Positions 7,349-13,947 of a stretch of 13,947 nucleotides of DNA are shown here, in pieces. Source of the stretch: Gammaproteobacteria bacterium (lineage in GTDB: Bacteria; Pseudomonadota; Gammaproteobacteria; GRL18); the NCBI GenBank assembly GCA_028571885.1, contig JAPVVU010000032.1:1-13947 (forward strand), in the 5' to 3' direction. Positions within the stretch are counted from its first letter, which is position 1, and the number at the start of each line of letters is the position of its first letter. The notes beneath the pieces were generated by a model, which was given only the letters and a program-made list of their open reading frames with translations, had not been told where the DNA came from and did not search any database. Position numbers and translations under genes: made by a program.

Positions 7349-7353
7349 CTCCT
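7349..7353 (-). promoter_or_regulatory. mutL ribosome-binding site AGGAG (decides the start)
   Basis: On the minus strand AGGAG is followed by eight bases (CTTAAACC) and then GTT ACC TCT CGT ATC AAA CCT. The spacing is ideal for initiation at GTT 7340. The next permissible weak codons, ATC 7328 and ATT near 7295, are about 20 or more bases away. The homology to MutL begins immediately after this GTT. Confidence 0.6.
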
Positions 7354-7389
7354 ATAACTATTATTTCCAAAAGACAGGTGTTTTCAGGG

Positions 7390-7418
7390 ATTTTATGTTA
7401 CAAAAAATAGATTGGCAA
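7390..7418 (-). promoter_or_regulatory. Probable sigma70-type promoter for mutL
   Basis: On the minus strand, -35 TTGCCA (7418-7413), a 17-bp spacer and -10 TAAAAT (7395-7390) each match consensus at five of six positions. Transcription would start near 7383, giving a leader of about 43 bases with the AGGAG site in it. This supports transcription of mutL from a local promoter, since no gene reads into it closely from upstream. Confidence 0.5.
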
Positions 7419-7571
7419 CCAAAGTGCTCTATAAACAGTAATTATTGATGACATAGATAACTTTATTATGAATACCAGGAGCTGAATATACTTAAGATAT
7501 TTTCTTTTGTACTCATGGATTGTCCCTAATTAGTGTTGAATAAATGTGATTCGTTTTATATAAGTTGGAGT

Positions 7572-7886
7572 TTACAGATTATTTACCCAATGAGTAAAGA
7601 CCCTGTTTGTCACCTCTCGCATGAGGTCAGCCAATTCTGGCTTTGACAACTGATTATGAAAAGGTTTGTACCTCACATTTTGAGCGGTCAGCTGATTGAA
7701 ACTTCTTAAAATATCTGATAAATAGACATTCTTTTTTTCTCCCAAGGCACAAATTATTGAAGTAACCAATTGAAAGATGGTGATATTTCTTTCTCTTTTG
7801 GTAAAACCAGTGACTTTGCCAAGTTGATTCAGTTTACTTTTGCTTAAAATCAGTTTTAGTTTTTTGGGGATTGTGCTAATGTTCAT
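7572..7886 (-). pseudogene. IS4-type transposase remnant (N-terminal fragment only)
   Basis: A 104-codon open frame resembling the N-terminal helical domain of IS4-family DDE transposases, with FTKRERNITIFQLVTSIICALG, SFNQLTAQNVRYKPFHNQLSKPELADLMREV and a following amphipathic helix. Family members run to roughly 400 or more residues, with the DDE catalytic core after this part. Here the frame stops at 7572, and I see no clear continuation of the core in the other minus-strand frames of 7345-7571. It is therefore most likely a dead 5' fragment left by deletion. The start at 7886 has only a poor ribosome site. It sits where amiB would normally precede mutL, marking the edge of the rearranged strip. 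I recognise no terminal inverted repeats. Confidence 0.7.
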
Positions 7887-7991
7887 ATCGAAGTCTTTTT
7901 TGTGAATAAATAGTTGTCTGGTAACTTCTATTTGATCATCAAATTGGCTTCATTTCAACCTCTAAAGCTCCTCCCTATGAAGGTAAATTAA

Positions 7992-8441
7992 ATGAAATTT
8001 ACAGTTTCTGAATTAAATTCAAATGACAGAGAGCAGTGGGAAAAGCTCTACTACGAATATGCGGACTTCTATAACATGCCAATGGATACCGCAATATTGG
8101 ATACTATCTGGTCATGGATATTCGACCACAATAATAAATTCTTTGCTCTAATCGCAAAAATCGAAGCAGGTGATGCAGTAGGGTTTATGCACTGTCGGGA
8201 AATGCCGTCTCCATTGCGGGGATCTGTTTTAGGCTTTTTAGATGATCTGTACGTTAAACCTGAATATCGAGGTACTGGCTGTGTTCAGGAACTATATCAA
8301 GCGCTAAATAGATTTGGGAAAGATAGAGACTGGCCATTTATTCGATGGATAACAGCTGAAGATAATTACAGGGGCCGTGCTTCATATGACAAGATCGCAG
8401 AGAAAACACATTGGCTCACATATCAAATGCCTGTCGAATAA
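7992..8441 (+). CDS. GNAT-family N-acetyltransferase
   Basis: A 149-residue single-domain GNAT protein. An N-terminal alpha/beta part (VSELNSNDREQWEKLYYEYADFY) leads to LGFLDDLYVKPEYRGTGCVQELYQAL, the motif A acetyl-CoA pyrophosphate loop of the R-G-x-G-x type, then ITAEDNYRGRASYDKIAEKTHWLTYQM, the usual C-terminal N-R-A-x-x-x-Y-K-like ending. It transfers acetyl from acetyl-CoA to an amine; the acceptor cannot be told from sequence. The ATG has AAGG eight bases upstream. It is followed at once by an attC-like stretch, which fits a gene cassette, as GNATs are common cassette cargo. It reads opposite to the housekeeping block and the glc operon. I see no clear promoter in 7887-7991. Confidence 0.85.
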   Translation: MKFTVSELNSNDREQWEKLYYEYADFYNMPMDTAILDTIWSWIFDHNNKFFALIAKIEAGDAVGFMHCREMPSPLRGSVLGFLDDLYVKPEYRGTGCVQELYQALNRFGKDRDWPFIRWITAEDNYRGRASYDKIAEKTHWLTYQMPVE

Positions 8442-8443
8442 AT

Positions 8444-8508
8444 AGGCGTACACAAGGCAAATGCACATGGACAAATTTAAGCTGCGCCACTGTGATCTGC
8501 AACGTTAT
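8444..8508 (+). repeat. attC-like remnant downstream of the GNAT gene
   Basis: Directly after the GNAT stop, the sequence ACAAGGCAAATGCACATGG continuing into GACAAATTT and GCTGCGCC resembles the left half (R''/L'' arm and spacer) of integron attC sites, and the stretch ends in AACGTTA, like the GTTR core. The expected right arm complementary to GGCAAATGCACATGGAC is absent, and the left core reads GCGTACA rather than a clean RYYYAAC. If it is an attC site, it is a partial or decayed one. No integrase or other clear attC is visible in the window. Confidence 0.33.
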
Positions 8509-8533
8509 TTTTTAAAGGGATATCAGCAAAAAC

Positions 8534-8914
8534 ATGTCACAAGGAAAATTTAAAAAATTAATTTCAAAGAAAGCGAAGAAAGGTATCAAGAATTACCCTA
8601 TAGCCACAGTAGCTTTTTATGGCCCTAATGACAAAATTGCGACAAAAGTAGTCTGTGGAATTTTTAAAGATAAAGATTCTGAAGTTGAACCAATGAAAAA
8701 ATGGTTTTCTAAGAGTGATTTAAGAAAATCAGAAAAAATCCTTAGTGAAGTTTTAGCTTTTATTGAAGAAAACAAGGTAAAATCAGTTGGAATGATGGAT
8801 GGCATTATTGGTTGTCCTCATGAAGAAGGCATTGATTATCGAAATGGTGAATCTTGCCCAAAATGTGATTTTTGGAAAGGGCGTGACAGGTTTACTCATG
8901 AAAAATTACACTGA
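8534..8914 (+). CDS. Conserved hypothetical protein with C-terminal Cys/His cluster
   Basis: A 126-residue protein of unknown function. The N-terminus is Lys-rich (MSQGKFKKLISKKAKKGIKNY). A small alpha/beta part follows (PIATVAFYGPNDKIATKVVCGIF), then a helix and VKSVGMMDGIIGCPHEEGIDYRNGESCPKCDFWKGRDRF. The C-P-H and C-P-K-C residues near the end could bind zinc, which is inference. I recall similar proteins ending GCPHEEGIDYP.GE.CP.C.FW.GRDR in many proteobacteria without assigned function. It is visibly more AT-rich than the flanking genes, and its ATG has no well-spaced ribosome site, only AAAGGG about 14 bases away. With the preceding GNAT it forms the accessory strip and may be a cassette gene. 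Confidence 0.75.
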   Translation: MSQGKFKKLISKKAKKGIKNYPIATVAFYGPNDKIATKVVCGIFKDKDSEVEPMKKWFSKSDLRKSEKILSEVLAFIEENKVKSVGMMDGIIGCPHEEGIDYRNGESCPKCDFWKGRDRFTHEKLH

Positions 8915-8994
8915 CAAATAGAACATAACCAGGTATAAGGTATTGCAATATATTTACAGCGTTGATTGGTTATTGCCGACGTTGCTATGATACT

Positions 8995-10227
8995 TTATGA
9001 CTCTCCTACATTAATCAGCTGCAGCCAATGTTTCACTGGCACTTTTGATTCAGTTTGCAGATGATGTAAGCAGCCGATATTAGCTGTTGCGATTACATCG
9101 GCACCATTTTTTTGCAGATTGTCTAATTTATTATCTCTCAATTTATTAGAAATTTTTGGATTAAATAAAGAGTAACTCCCCGCTGAACCACAGCATAAAT
9201 TTTTATCCTGAACCGGAGAAAGTGTTGCGCCAAGGGATGTCAGTATCTGCTCTACGATTTCAGGCAAATGCTGACCATGCTGCAGACTACAGGGAGGGTG
9301 GTAGGCTATATTTTTATAGTTTGCATCCAGATCAAGCGGTGATAAATCTTCATTGTTTAAAACCTGACTAATATCCTGAGTTAGCGCTGCAATTTTTAAT
9401 GCTTTTTCATAATAAATCGACTCATTGCCCAAAAACTTATCCACTAACCTCGGATAGTCTTTAACCATTACGCCGCAGCCGCTGGCATTACTAATAATAG
9501 CTTCAATACCCTGTTCAATAGAATCAGACCAGGAATCAATATTCTTTTTTATAAAGCTTATTGTTTGTGACTCCGCCTGTAAGTGATGCGTTAGTGCACC
9601 GCAACAGGCAGGTTCTTTTTCATTGACCACTTCAATACCTAATTTGTCTAATATCTGACTGGTTTTTTGGTGAATATCCGGACTGATCGCATTATGCACG
9701 CAGCCCTGTAAGAGCAGCATTTTACGGGATTGTTTTTGTGCTTTAAAAAAAAGAGTTTGCCGGTGATCTTCAGGCAATAATTTAGATAGTTTTTCAGGTA
9801 ATAAGGCCTTAACAGAAACGCCGATAGTGACGAAAAAATTAAACCGTTTAGGATAAGGCATAATATTTAAAATCAGTTGACGCAGTAATTTTTTACGCCA
9901 TGGTAATTGAACTTGCTCTGTTGTAAGCGCCTGGCCAATTTCTAATAAGTGATGATATTGAACGCCGGAAGGACAAGTGGTTTCACAATTCAAGCAGTTT
10001 AAACAATTGTCCAGATGCTGTTTGGTTTTCTGCGTGGGTTGAGTACCTTCTAAAACTTGTTTAATTAAATAAATCCGTCCTCTGGGTCCATCCAGTTCAT
10101 CCCCCAATAACTGATAGGTTGGACAGGTTGCATTGCAAAAACCACAATGCACGCAGCTGCGGAGAATATCATTCGCCTGCTGTCCAATTTTAGTGTGTTT
10201 ATAGGATTTTATTATATTAGTTTGCAT
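8995..10227 (-). CDS. glcF: GlcF, glycolate dehydrogenase iron-sulfur subunit
   Basis: 410 residues, the usual GlcF length. Two ferredoxin-type [4Fe-4S] motifs are complete: CVHCGFCNATCP (Cys25, 28, 31, 35) and CLNCLNCETTCP (Cys75, 78, 81, 85). Two CCG domains follow, with ACCGALTHH (Cys208-209) and HPPCSLQHGQ plus LCCGSAGSYSLF (Cys345-346). With GlcD and GlcE it forms the membrane-associated glycolate oxidase that passes electrons from glycolate, probably to quinone; GlcF is the electron-transfer subunit. It is last in the glcD-glcE-glcF order, 45 bp after glcE. The ATG has no strong ribosome site, so translation may depend on the operon. It ends facing the accessory strip. Confidence 0.95.
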   Translation of the reverse strand: MQTNIIKSYKHTKIGQQANDILRSCVHCGFCNATCPTYQLLGDELDGPRGRIYLIKQVLEGTQPTQKTKQHLDNCLNCLNCETTCPSGVQYHHLLEIGQALTTEQVQLPWRKKLLRQLILNIMPYPKRFNFFVTIGVSVKALLPEKLSKLLPEDHRQTLFFKAQKQSRKMLLLQGCVHNAISPDIHQKTSQILDKLGIEVVNEKEPACCGALTHHLQAESQTISFIKKNIDSWSDSIEQGIEAIISNASGCGVMVKDYPRLVDKFLGNESIYYEKALKIAALTQDISQVLNNEDLSPLDLDANYKNIAYHPPCSLQHGQHLPEIVEQILTSLGATLSPVQDKNLCCGSAGSYSLFNPKISNKLRDNKLDNLQKNGADVIATANIGCLHHLQTESKVPVKHWLQLINVGES

Positions 10228-10272
10228 AGTTTAAAATGAGTATTTATATTGTGTCAGTTAAATTCAGGCGCA

Positions 10273-11406
10273 TTATAGATCAGGATAAATGCATCCATGA
10301 TTAAGGATGGCATGGGGATCCATTGCAGATTTGATCTGCTGATGAATTTTCATCATTACCGGCGTTAACGGCTGTTGTTTAGGGGTACTTTTTAATAACG
10401 CACTGTCCATGCTATTGCCGCGAAATAGTTGTGCATGTCCACCCTGCAGCTTTGCATACTGCCTGATTTTATCAGCGGATTGATTGCTATAGAGCCAGCG
10501 CAACGCCCCGCCCCAGTCAATTAACTGCTTATCTTCGGCTAGCATATTTTGTTCAAAATTCTCAGTTCCTTTTGCAGGAAATGCCGGGAGTGATAGTCGC
10601 CAGAGCGGTTGGGAATGATCAAAGAATGATAATTGCTGTTCATTTAACTCAGACCAGAAAGAATTATTGACTTCATTTAGCGGAGACTGATTTTCACTTA
10701 TCTCCTGATAAGAAAACGCGACCCCCTGTTCAGAACCTGCAAGACGAATATAAGCCTGACCATCTAAATAACAGGCCCCGGTGATGGGATGACCTGCCAT
10801 TTGTAAGCTTCGAACATGATGACTAAATTGATTTGATGGTATCGAAAAACTGAAGGATTGCTGCTTTGGCGCCAATGGCAGTAGTTTCAATGAAACTTCA
10901 AGAATAACTCCCAGGCCGCCATAAGAGCCCGTTATCAGTCGGGAAAGATCATAACCCGCAACATTCTTCATTACTTCCCCGCCAAAATGTAATAACTCCC
11001 CACGCCCATTAATCACTTTACAACCGAGGACAAAATCTCGTGCAGAACCAGTATAAGGTCTTGAAGAGCCCGATAAACCAGCAGCAATGGTACCGCCAAT
11101 AGTGGCTTTTTCTGAGTATCCGGGGGGCTCAAAAGGCAGCATCTGCCCCTTTTCTGCCAATATTTTTTTTAACTCCGATAACAATGTACCGCTACGGACA
11201 GTGATGGTTAATTCACTGGGAAAGTAATTAATCACACCCTGATGGGAAGCAGTAGAAAGTAAGCTGCCTGAAACCGGATGGATTAAAAATAATTTACTGC
11301 CATTTCCCTGAATCGACAGTGCCTGTCGGTTTTCATAAGCCATTCGAACCTGAGAAACCAGCTGATCCGTTTGATCCTGATTATTTGTATCTGTTTGTGA
11401 AGCCAT
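10273..11406 (-). CDS. glcE: GlcE, glycolate dehydrogenase FAD-binding subunit
   Basis: 377 residues, slightly longer than E. coli GlcE. It has a PCMH-type FAD-binding fold: IQGNGSK (about 33-38), LTITVRSGTLLSELKKIL, LPFEPPGYSEKATIGGTIAAGLSGSSRPYTGSARDFVLG, then GGEVMKNVAGYDLSRLITGSYGGLGVILEVSLKLLP. The C-terminal half is divergent and ends HAILNHGCIY, like the RLDPxxxFNPGR end of the family. Together with GlcD it forms the flavin part of glycolate dehydrogenase. The ATG at 11406 is three bases after the glcD stop, so translation is probably coupled, with only a weak GGAA-type ribosome site inside the glcD end. Confidence 0.93.
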   Translation of the reverse strand: MASQTDTNNQDQTDQLVSQVRMAYENRQALSIQGNGSKLFLIHPVSGSLLSTASHQGVINYFPSELTITVRSGTLLSELKKILAEKGQMLPFEPPGYSEKATIGGTIAAGLSGSSRPYTGSARDFVLGCKVINGRGELLHFGGEVMKNVAGYDLSRLITGSYGGLGVILEVSLKLLPLAPKQQSFSFSIPSNQFSHHVRSLQMAGHPITGACYLDGQAYIRLAGSEQGVAFSYQEISENQSPLNEVNNSFWSELNEQQLSFFDHSQPLWRLSLPAFPAKGTENFEQNMLAEDKQLIDWGGALRWLYSNQSADKIRQYAKLQGGHAQLFRGNSMDSALLKSTPKQQPLTPVMMKIHQQIKSAMDPHAILNHGCIYPDL

Positions 11407-11409
11407 AAA

Positions 11410-12903
11410 TTAAAATCGTTCCAGTTCTGGATGCGGTAATTTGCCATGATGTACATGTAAAGCGCCAAATTCAGCACAACGATGCAATAAGGGAATACCT
11501 TTACCCGGATTTAATAAATTTTTTGTATCAAAAGCAGTTTTTATATCCAAAAACTGCTGCAGTTCAGCGGGGGTAAATTGAACACACATTTGATCCAGTT
11601 TTTCTACACCAACACCATGTTCTCCAGTAATAGTACCACCTAATTCAACACAGGCAGACAGGATTTCTCCACCCATTTTTTCTGTTTTTTCAAGCTCTCC
11701 GGGATTATTCGCATCATATAAAATTAATGGGTGCAGATTACCATCACCGGCATGAAACACATTCACAACGGCCAGACCATATTCATCCGATAAGTCATGA
11801 ATACGCTGCAATATTTTTCCCAGTTGAAAACGCGGGATGGTGCCATCCATACAATAGTAGTCCGGTGACAAACGTCCAACGGCAGGAAAGGCAGCTTTTC
11901 GGCCCGCCCAAAAGGTTTTACGCTGCGCTTCATCTACAGCAATATGCACATCAATGGCACCACCCTGTTGAAGAATAGCCTGTACCTGCTCAAGTTGTGC
12001 ATCCACTTCGGCAAGAGAGCCATCGACTTCACAAAGCAATATCGCGGCGGCATCCACCGGATAACCAGCATGAACAAAATCCTCTGCCGCTTTAATTGCT
12101 GACTTATCCATTAATTCCAGACCGGCTGGAATAATACCACCGGAAATAATCTTACTGACCGTTTCTCCTGCGGTGGTCACTTTATCAAAGGATGCCATCA
12201 ACACTTTAATCACTTTAGGTTTCACCAGTAATTTAACCAGCACTTCCACAACGACTCCCAGCATACCTTCGGAGCCATGCATTAATGCCAATAAATCGTA
12301 TCCTGGACTATCCAGCGCTTCACTGCCAATCTCAAGTAATTCACCTTCCATAGTGAGTACTTTGAGCTGCAGAACATTATGCACCGTCAAGCCGTATTTA
12401 AGACAATGTACTCCACCCGCATTTTCTGCAACATTGCCGCCAATAGAACAGGCAATTTGAGACGATGGATCGGGTGCATAATACAAATCATAAGCACTAA
12501 CTGCATCTGAAATAGCCAGATTTCTCACCCCGGGCTGTACTCTGGCGGTAAAATTTTCCTGATCAATTTCTATAATTTTATTCAGTTTTGCCAGGCTCAG
12601 AACAATACCATTTTCAAGCGGTAACGCGCCGCCCGATAAACTGGTCCCCGAACCTCGTGTCACCACTGCAATCTGATATTTAAAACAAATACGAATAATT
12701 TGTTGTATTTGCTCAGTAGTTTCAGGTAAAAGAACCATCAGAGGTATTTGACGATAGGCAGAAAGTCCGTCACACTCATAAGGTTTTAAATCTTCAGATT
12801 CAAACAATAATGAATTGTCTGGTACTATCTTTGAGAATATCTGCACGAGATCGTGTTTGCTGATCTGGTTTTCAACACCCCAATCATCAATTTTAAATGT
12901 CAT
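11410..12903 (-). CDS. glcD: GlcD, glycolate dehydrogenase catalytic FAD subunit
   Basis: 497 residues, as in E. coli (499). The N-terminal FAD_binding_4 domain has VTRGSGTSLSGGALP (about 81-95) and PDPSSQIACSIGGNVAENAGGVHCLKYG. The C-terminal FAD-oxidase domain has VVNVFHAGDGNLHPLI and GGTITGEHGVGVEKL, with His residues of the active site, and ends DTKNLLNPGKGIP. It oxidises glycolate (and often D-lactate) to glyoxylate using FAD. I chose ATG 12903, with AAGG seven bases before it, over the TTG one codon earlier. It heads the glcDEF operon, has a good predicted promoter at 12960-12988, and is divergent from the aminotransferase. Confidence 0.95.
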   Translation of the reverse strand: MTFKIDDWGVENQISKHDLVQIFSKIVPDNSLLFESEDLKPYECDGLSAYRQIPLMVLLPETTEQIQQIIRICFKYQIAVVTRGSGTSLSGGALPLENGIVLSLAKLNKIIEIDQENFTARVQPGVRNLAISDAVSAYDLYYAPDPSSQIACSIGGNVAENAGGVHCLKYGLTVHNVLQLKVLTMEGELLEIGSEALDSPGYDLLALMHGSEGMLGVVVEVLVKLLVKPKVIKVLMASFDKVTTAGETVSKIISGGIIPAGLELMDKSAIKAAEDFVHAGYPVDAAAILLCEVDGSLAEVDAQLEQVQAILQQGGAIDVHIAVDEAQRKTFWAGRKAAFPAVGRLSPDYYCMDGTIPRFQLGKILQRIHDLSDEYGLAVVNVFHAGDGNLHPLILYDANNPGELEKTEKMGGEILSACVELGGTITGEHGVGVEKLDQMCVQFTPAELQQFLDIKTAFDTKNLLNPGKGIPLLHRCAEFGALHVHHGKLPHPELERF

Positions 12904-12959
12904 CAAATTACCTTATAATAATTCACAAACCAGCACTAGTTCGATAAAAAAATTGATTT

Positions 12960-12988
12960 AATATAACTACCTATTGTTTTTTTATCAA
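12960..12988 (-). promoter_or_regulatory. Probable sigma70-type promoter of glcDEF
   Basis: On the minus strand, -35 TTGATA (12988-12983), a 17-bp spacer and -10 TATATT (12965-12960), each matching consensus at five of six positions. The start point would be near 12953, with a leader of about 50 bases before glcD. The -35 overlaps the first TTTATCAAG repeat, so a regulator bound there would affect RNA polymerase directly. Confidence 0.5.
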
Positions 12989-13002
12989 GAAATACTCATA
13001 AT
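12974..13002 (+). promoter_or_regulatory. Possible promoter of the aminotransferase gene
   Basis: On the plus strand a weak -35 TTGTTT (12974-12979), a 17-bp spacer and CATAAT (12997-13002) could drive the aminotransferase with a leader of about 50 bases. It overlaps the -35 region of the opposing glcD promoter, so the two promoters may be co-regulated or mutually exclusive. The -35 matches poorly, so confidence is low. Confidence 0.28.
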
Positions 13003-13022
13003 AACCAACTAAATTTATCAAG
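12981..13022 (+). promoter_or_regulatory. Paired TTTATCAAG direct repeats in the divergent promoter region
   Basis: TTTATCAAG occurs at 12981-12989 and 13014-13022, starting 33 bp apart, about three helical turns, so on one face of the DNA. An inverted relative, TTCGATAAA (the complement of TTTATCGAA), lies at 12940-12948. The first copy overlaps the glcD -35. This layout suits a dimeric regulator such as a glycolate or glyoxylate sensor, but no regulator gene is in the window and the sequence is AT-rich enough for chance repeats. Confidence 0.35.
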
Positions 13023-13058
13023 TATTAGGTTTCTACTCACATTTTTAAGGAATTTATC

Positions 13059-13947
13059 ATGACCAACAGCTTTAATCCTTCAATCAGAACACTCATGGGA
13101 CCGGGTCCTTCAGACGTTCCACCTAGAATACTGTCTGCTCTGGCCAGACCGACAATAGGTCATCTCGATCCTGAATTTGTTAACATGATGGATGAAGTGA
13201 AAAGTTTATTACAATATGCTTTTCAAACCAAAAATGAACTGACTATTCCCGTTTCAGCGCCCGGTTCTGCGGGTATGGAGTGTTGTTTCGTAAATCTGGT
13301 TGAAGCTGGTGATAAAGTCATTGTTTGTCAAAACGGCGTATTTGGCGGTCGCATGAAAGAAAATGTTGAACGCCTGGGCGCAACGGCCATCATGGTAGAA
13401 GATGAATGGGGTACAGCCATTGATATTTCAAAAGTGGAACAAGCCCTCAAGGATAATCCCGATACTAAAATTGTTGCCTTTGTTCATGCTGAAACCTCCA
13501 CAGGTGCCAGCTCCGATGCTAAAGCCCTATGTGACCTGGCCCATCAACATGATTGTATTACCATTGTAGATGCTGTCACTTCGCTGGGTGGTTCTGAACT
13601 TAAGGTTGATGAATGGGGTATTGACGCCATTTATTCAGGCACACAAAAATGTTTATCCTGTGTGCCTGGTTTATCGCCTGTCAGTTTTAATGACAAAGCC
13701 ATTGAAATAATCAAAAACAGAAAGTCAAAAGTGAATAGCTGGTTTTTAGATTTGAATCTGGTAATGGGCTATTGGGGTGGAAGTGCTAAACGTGCATACC
13801 ACCACACTGCCCCCGTCAATGCTCTCTATGCATTACATGAATCACTGGTCATCTTAGAAAATGAAGGTCTGGAAAATTCCTGGGCACGACATAAGCATCA
13901 TCACTTAGCGCTGCGCGCAGGTTTTGAAGCAATGGGACTGGAATTTG
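13059..13947 (+). CDS. Class V aminotransferase, alanine/serine-glyoxylate type (3' end cut by window edge)
   Basis: About 296 residues are present and open to the window end. MGPGPSDVPPRIL and RPTIGHLDPEF are typical of the N-terminus of the alanine-glyoxylate/serine-glyoxylate aminotransferase family. SAPGSAGMECC lies in the PLP phosphate-binding region. D171 in IVDAVTSLGG is the expected pyridine-nitrogen ligand, and K197 in YSGTQKCLSCVPG is the expected Schiff-base lysine. It would transfer an amino group from alanine or serine to glyoxylate, giving glycine; the donor cannot be fixed from sequence. The ATG has AAGGA seven bases upstream. Its divergence from glcDEF, whose product is glyoxylate, supports the role. 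Related enzymes act in photorespiration-like salvage and in the serine cycle. Confidence 0.9.
   Translation, partial: MTNSFNPSIRTLMGPGPSDVPPRILSALARPTIGHLDPEFVNMMDEVKSLLQYAFQTKNELTIPVSAPGSAGMECCFVNLVEAGDKVIVCQNGVFGGRMKENVERLGATAIMVEDEWGTAIDISKVEQALKDNPDTKIVAFVHAETSTGASSDAKALCDLAHQHDCITIVDAVTSLGGSELKVDEWGIDAIYSGTQKCLSCVPGLSPVSFNDKAIEIIKNRKSKVNSWFLDLNLVMGYWGGSAKRAYHHTAPVNALYALHESLVILENEGLENSWARHKHHHLALRAGFEAMGLEF

Noticed and set aside
7466..7516. 16-codon minus-strand frame (MSTKENILSIFSSWYS) with AGGGA upstream, between the IS remnant and mutL
   Set aside because: It has a passable ribosome site, but it is too short, matches nothing I recognise, and probably is a chance frame or a truncated 5' end at the rearrangement junction.
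8915..8994. Bidirectional terminator between the hypothetical gene and glcF
   Set aside because: ATAACCA/TGGTTAT pair across about 35 bases without a T-tract; this is too weak to call a terminator, and is noted only as a possible attC trace.
1..13947. CRISPR array, tRNA, rRNA or replication origin
   Set aside because: I found no regularly spaced repeats, tRNA cloverleaf-like sequence, rRNA motifs or DnaA-box clusters.

Overview
The window looks like chromosomal DNA of a gammaproteobacterium of moderate-to-low GC (roughly 40%, judged by eye). The main support is the conserved block mutL-miaA-hfq-hflX-hflK-hflC, read on the minus strand from about 7340 to 1. Hfq matches the E. coli protein almost residue for residue across the Sm core, and MutL lacks the endonuclease motif, as in E. 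coli-type MutL. I cannot assign a genus. A glycolate-oxidase operon divergent from a glyoxylate aminotransferase would suit an autotroph with RubisCO or a C1-metabolising relative, but that is inference.

Layout. (1) 1-7340, minus strand: mutL, miaA, hfq, hflX, hflK and the 5' two thirds of hflC (mismatch repair, tRNA modification, RNA chaperone, ribosome-associated GTPase, FtsH-regulating membrane complex). A 119-bp imperfect palindrome of REP/MITE type lies between mutL and miaA. An AT-rich gap of about 450 bp precedes hfq. The hflX ribosome-binding region is tandemly duplicated. Stem-loops lie between hflX and hflK. (2) 7341-8994, accessory strip: a truncated IS4-type transposase remnant, a GNAT acetyltransferase, a sequence resembling the left half of an integron attC site, and a small conserved Cys/His protein. 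amiB, the usual gene upstream of mutL, is absent here. (3) 8995-12903, minus strand: glcD-glcE-glcF, encoding the three subunits of glycolate dehydrogenase. (4) 13059-13947, plus strand: a class V aminotransferase (alanine/serine-glyoxylate type), cut by the window end and divergent from glcD.

Regions 3 and 4 form one metabolic unit: GlcDEF oxidises glycolate to glyoxylate, and the divergent aminotransferase can turn glyoxylate into glycine. The shared 155-bp promoter region carries a good sigma70-type promoter for glcD and two 9-bp direct repeats 33 bp apart.

The most unusual observation is that mutL has no ATG, GTG or TTG codon where its reading frame must begin. A well-placed Shine-Dalgarno sequence and a good promoter point to a GTT codon at 7340. 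The first usable GTG (7259) would remove 27 highly conserved N-terminal residues. The gene therefore has a non-standard start, a mutated start, or a sequence error there. No wholly new multi-gene system is evident; the accessory strip is the only place where little-known functions occur.
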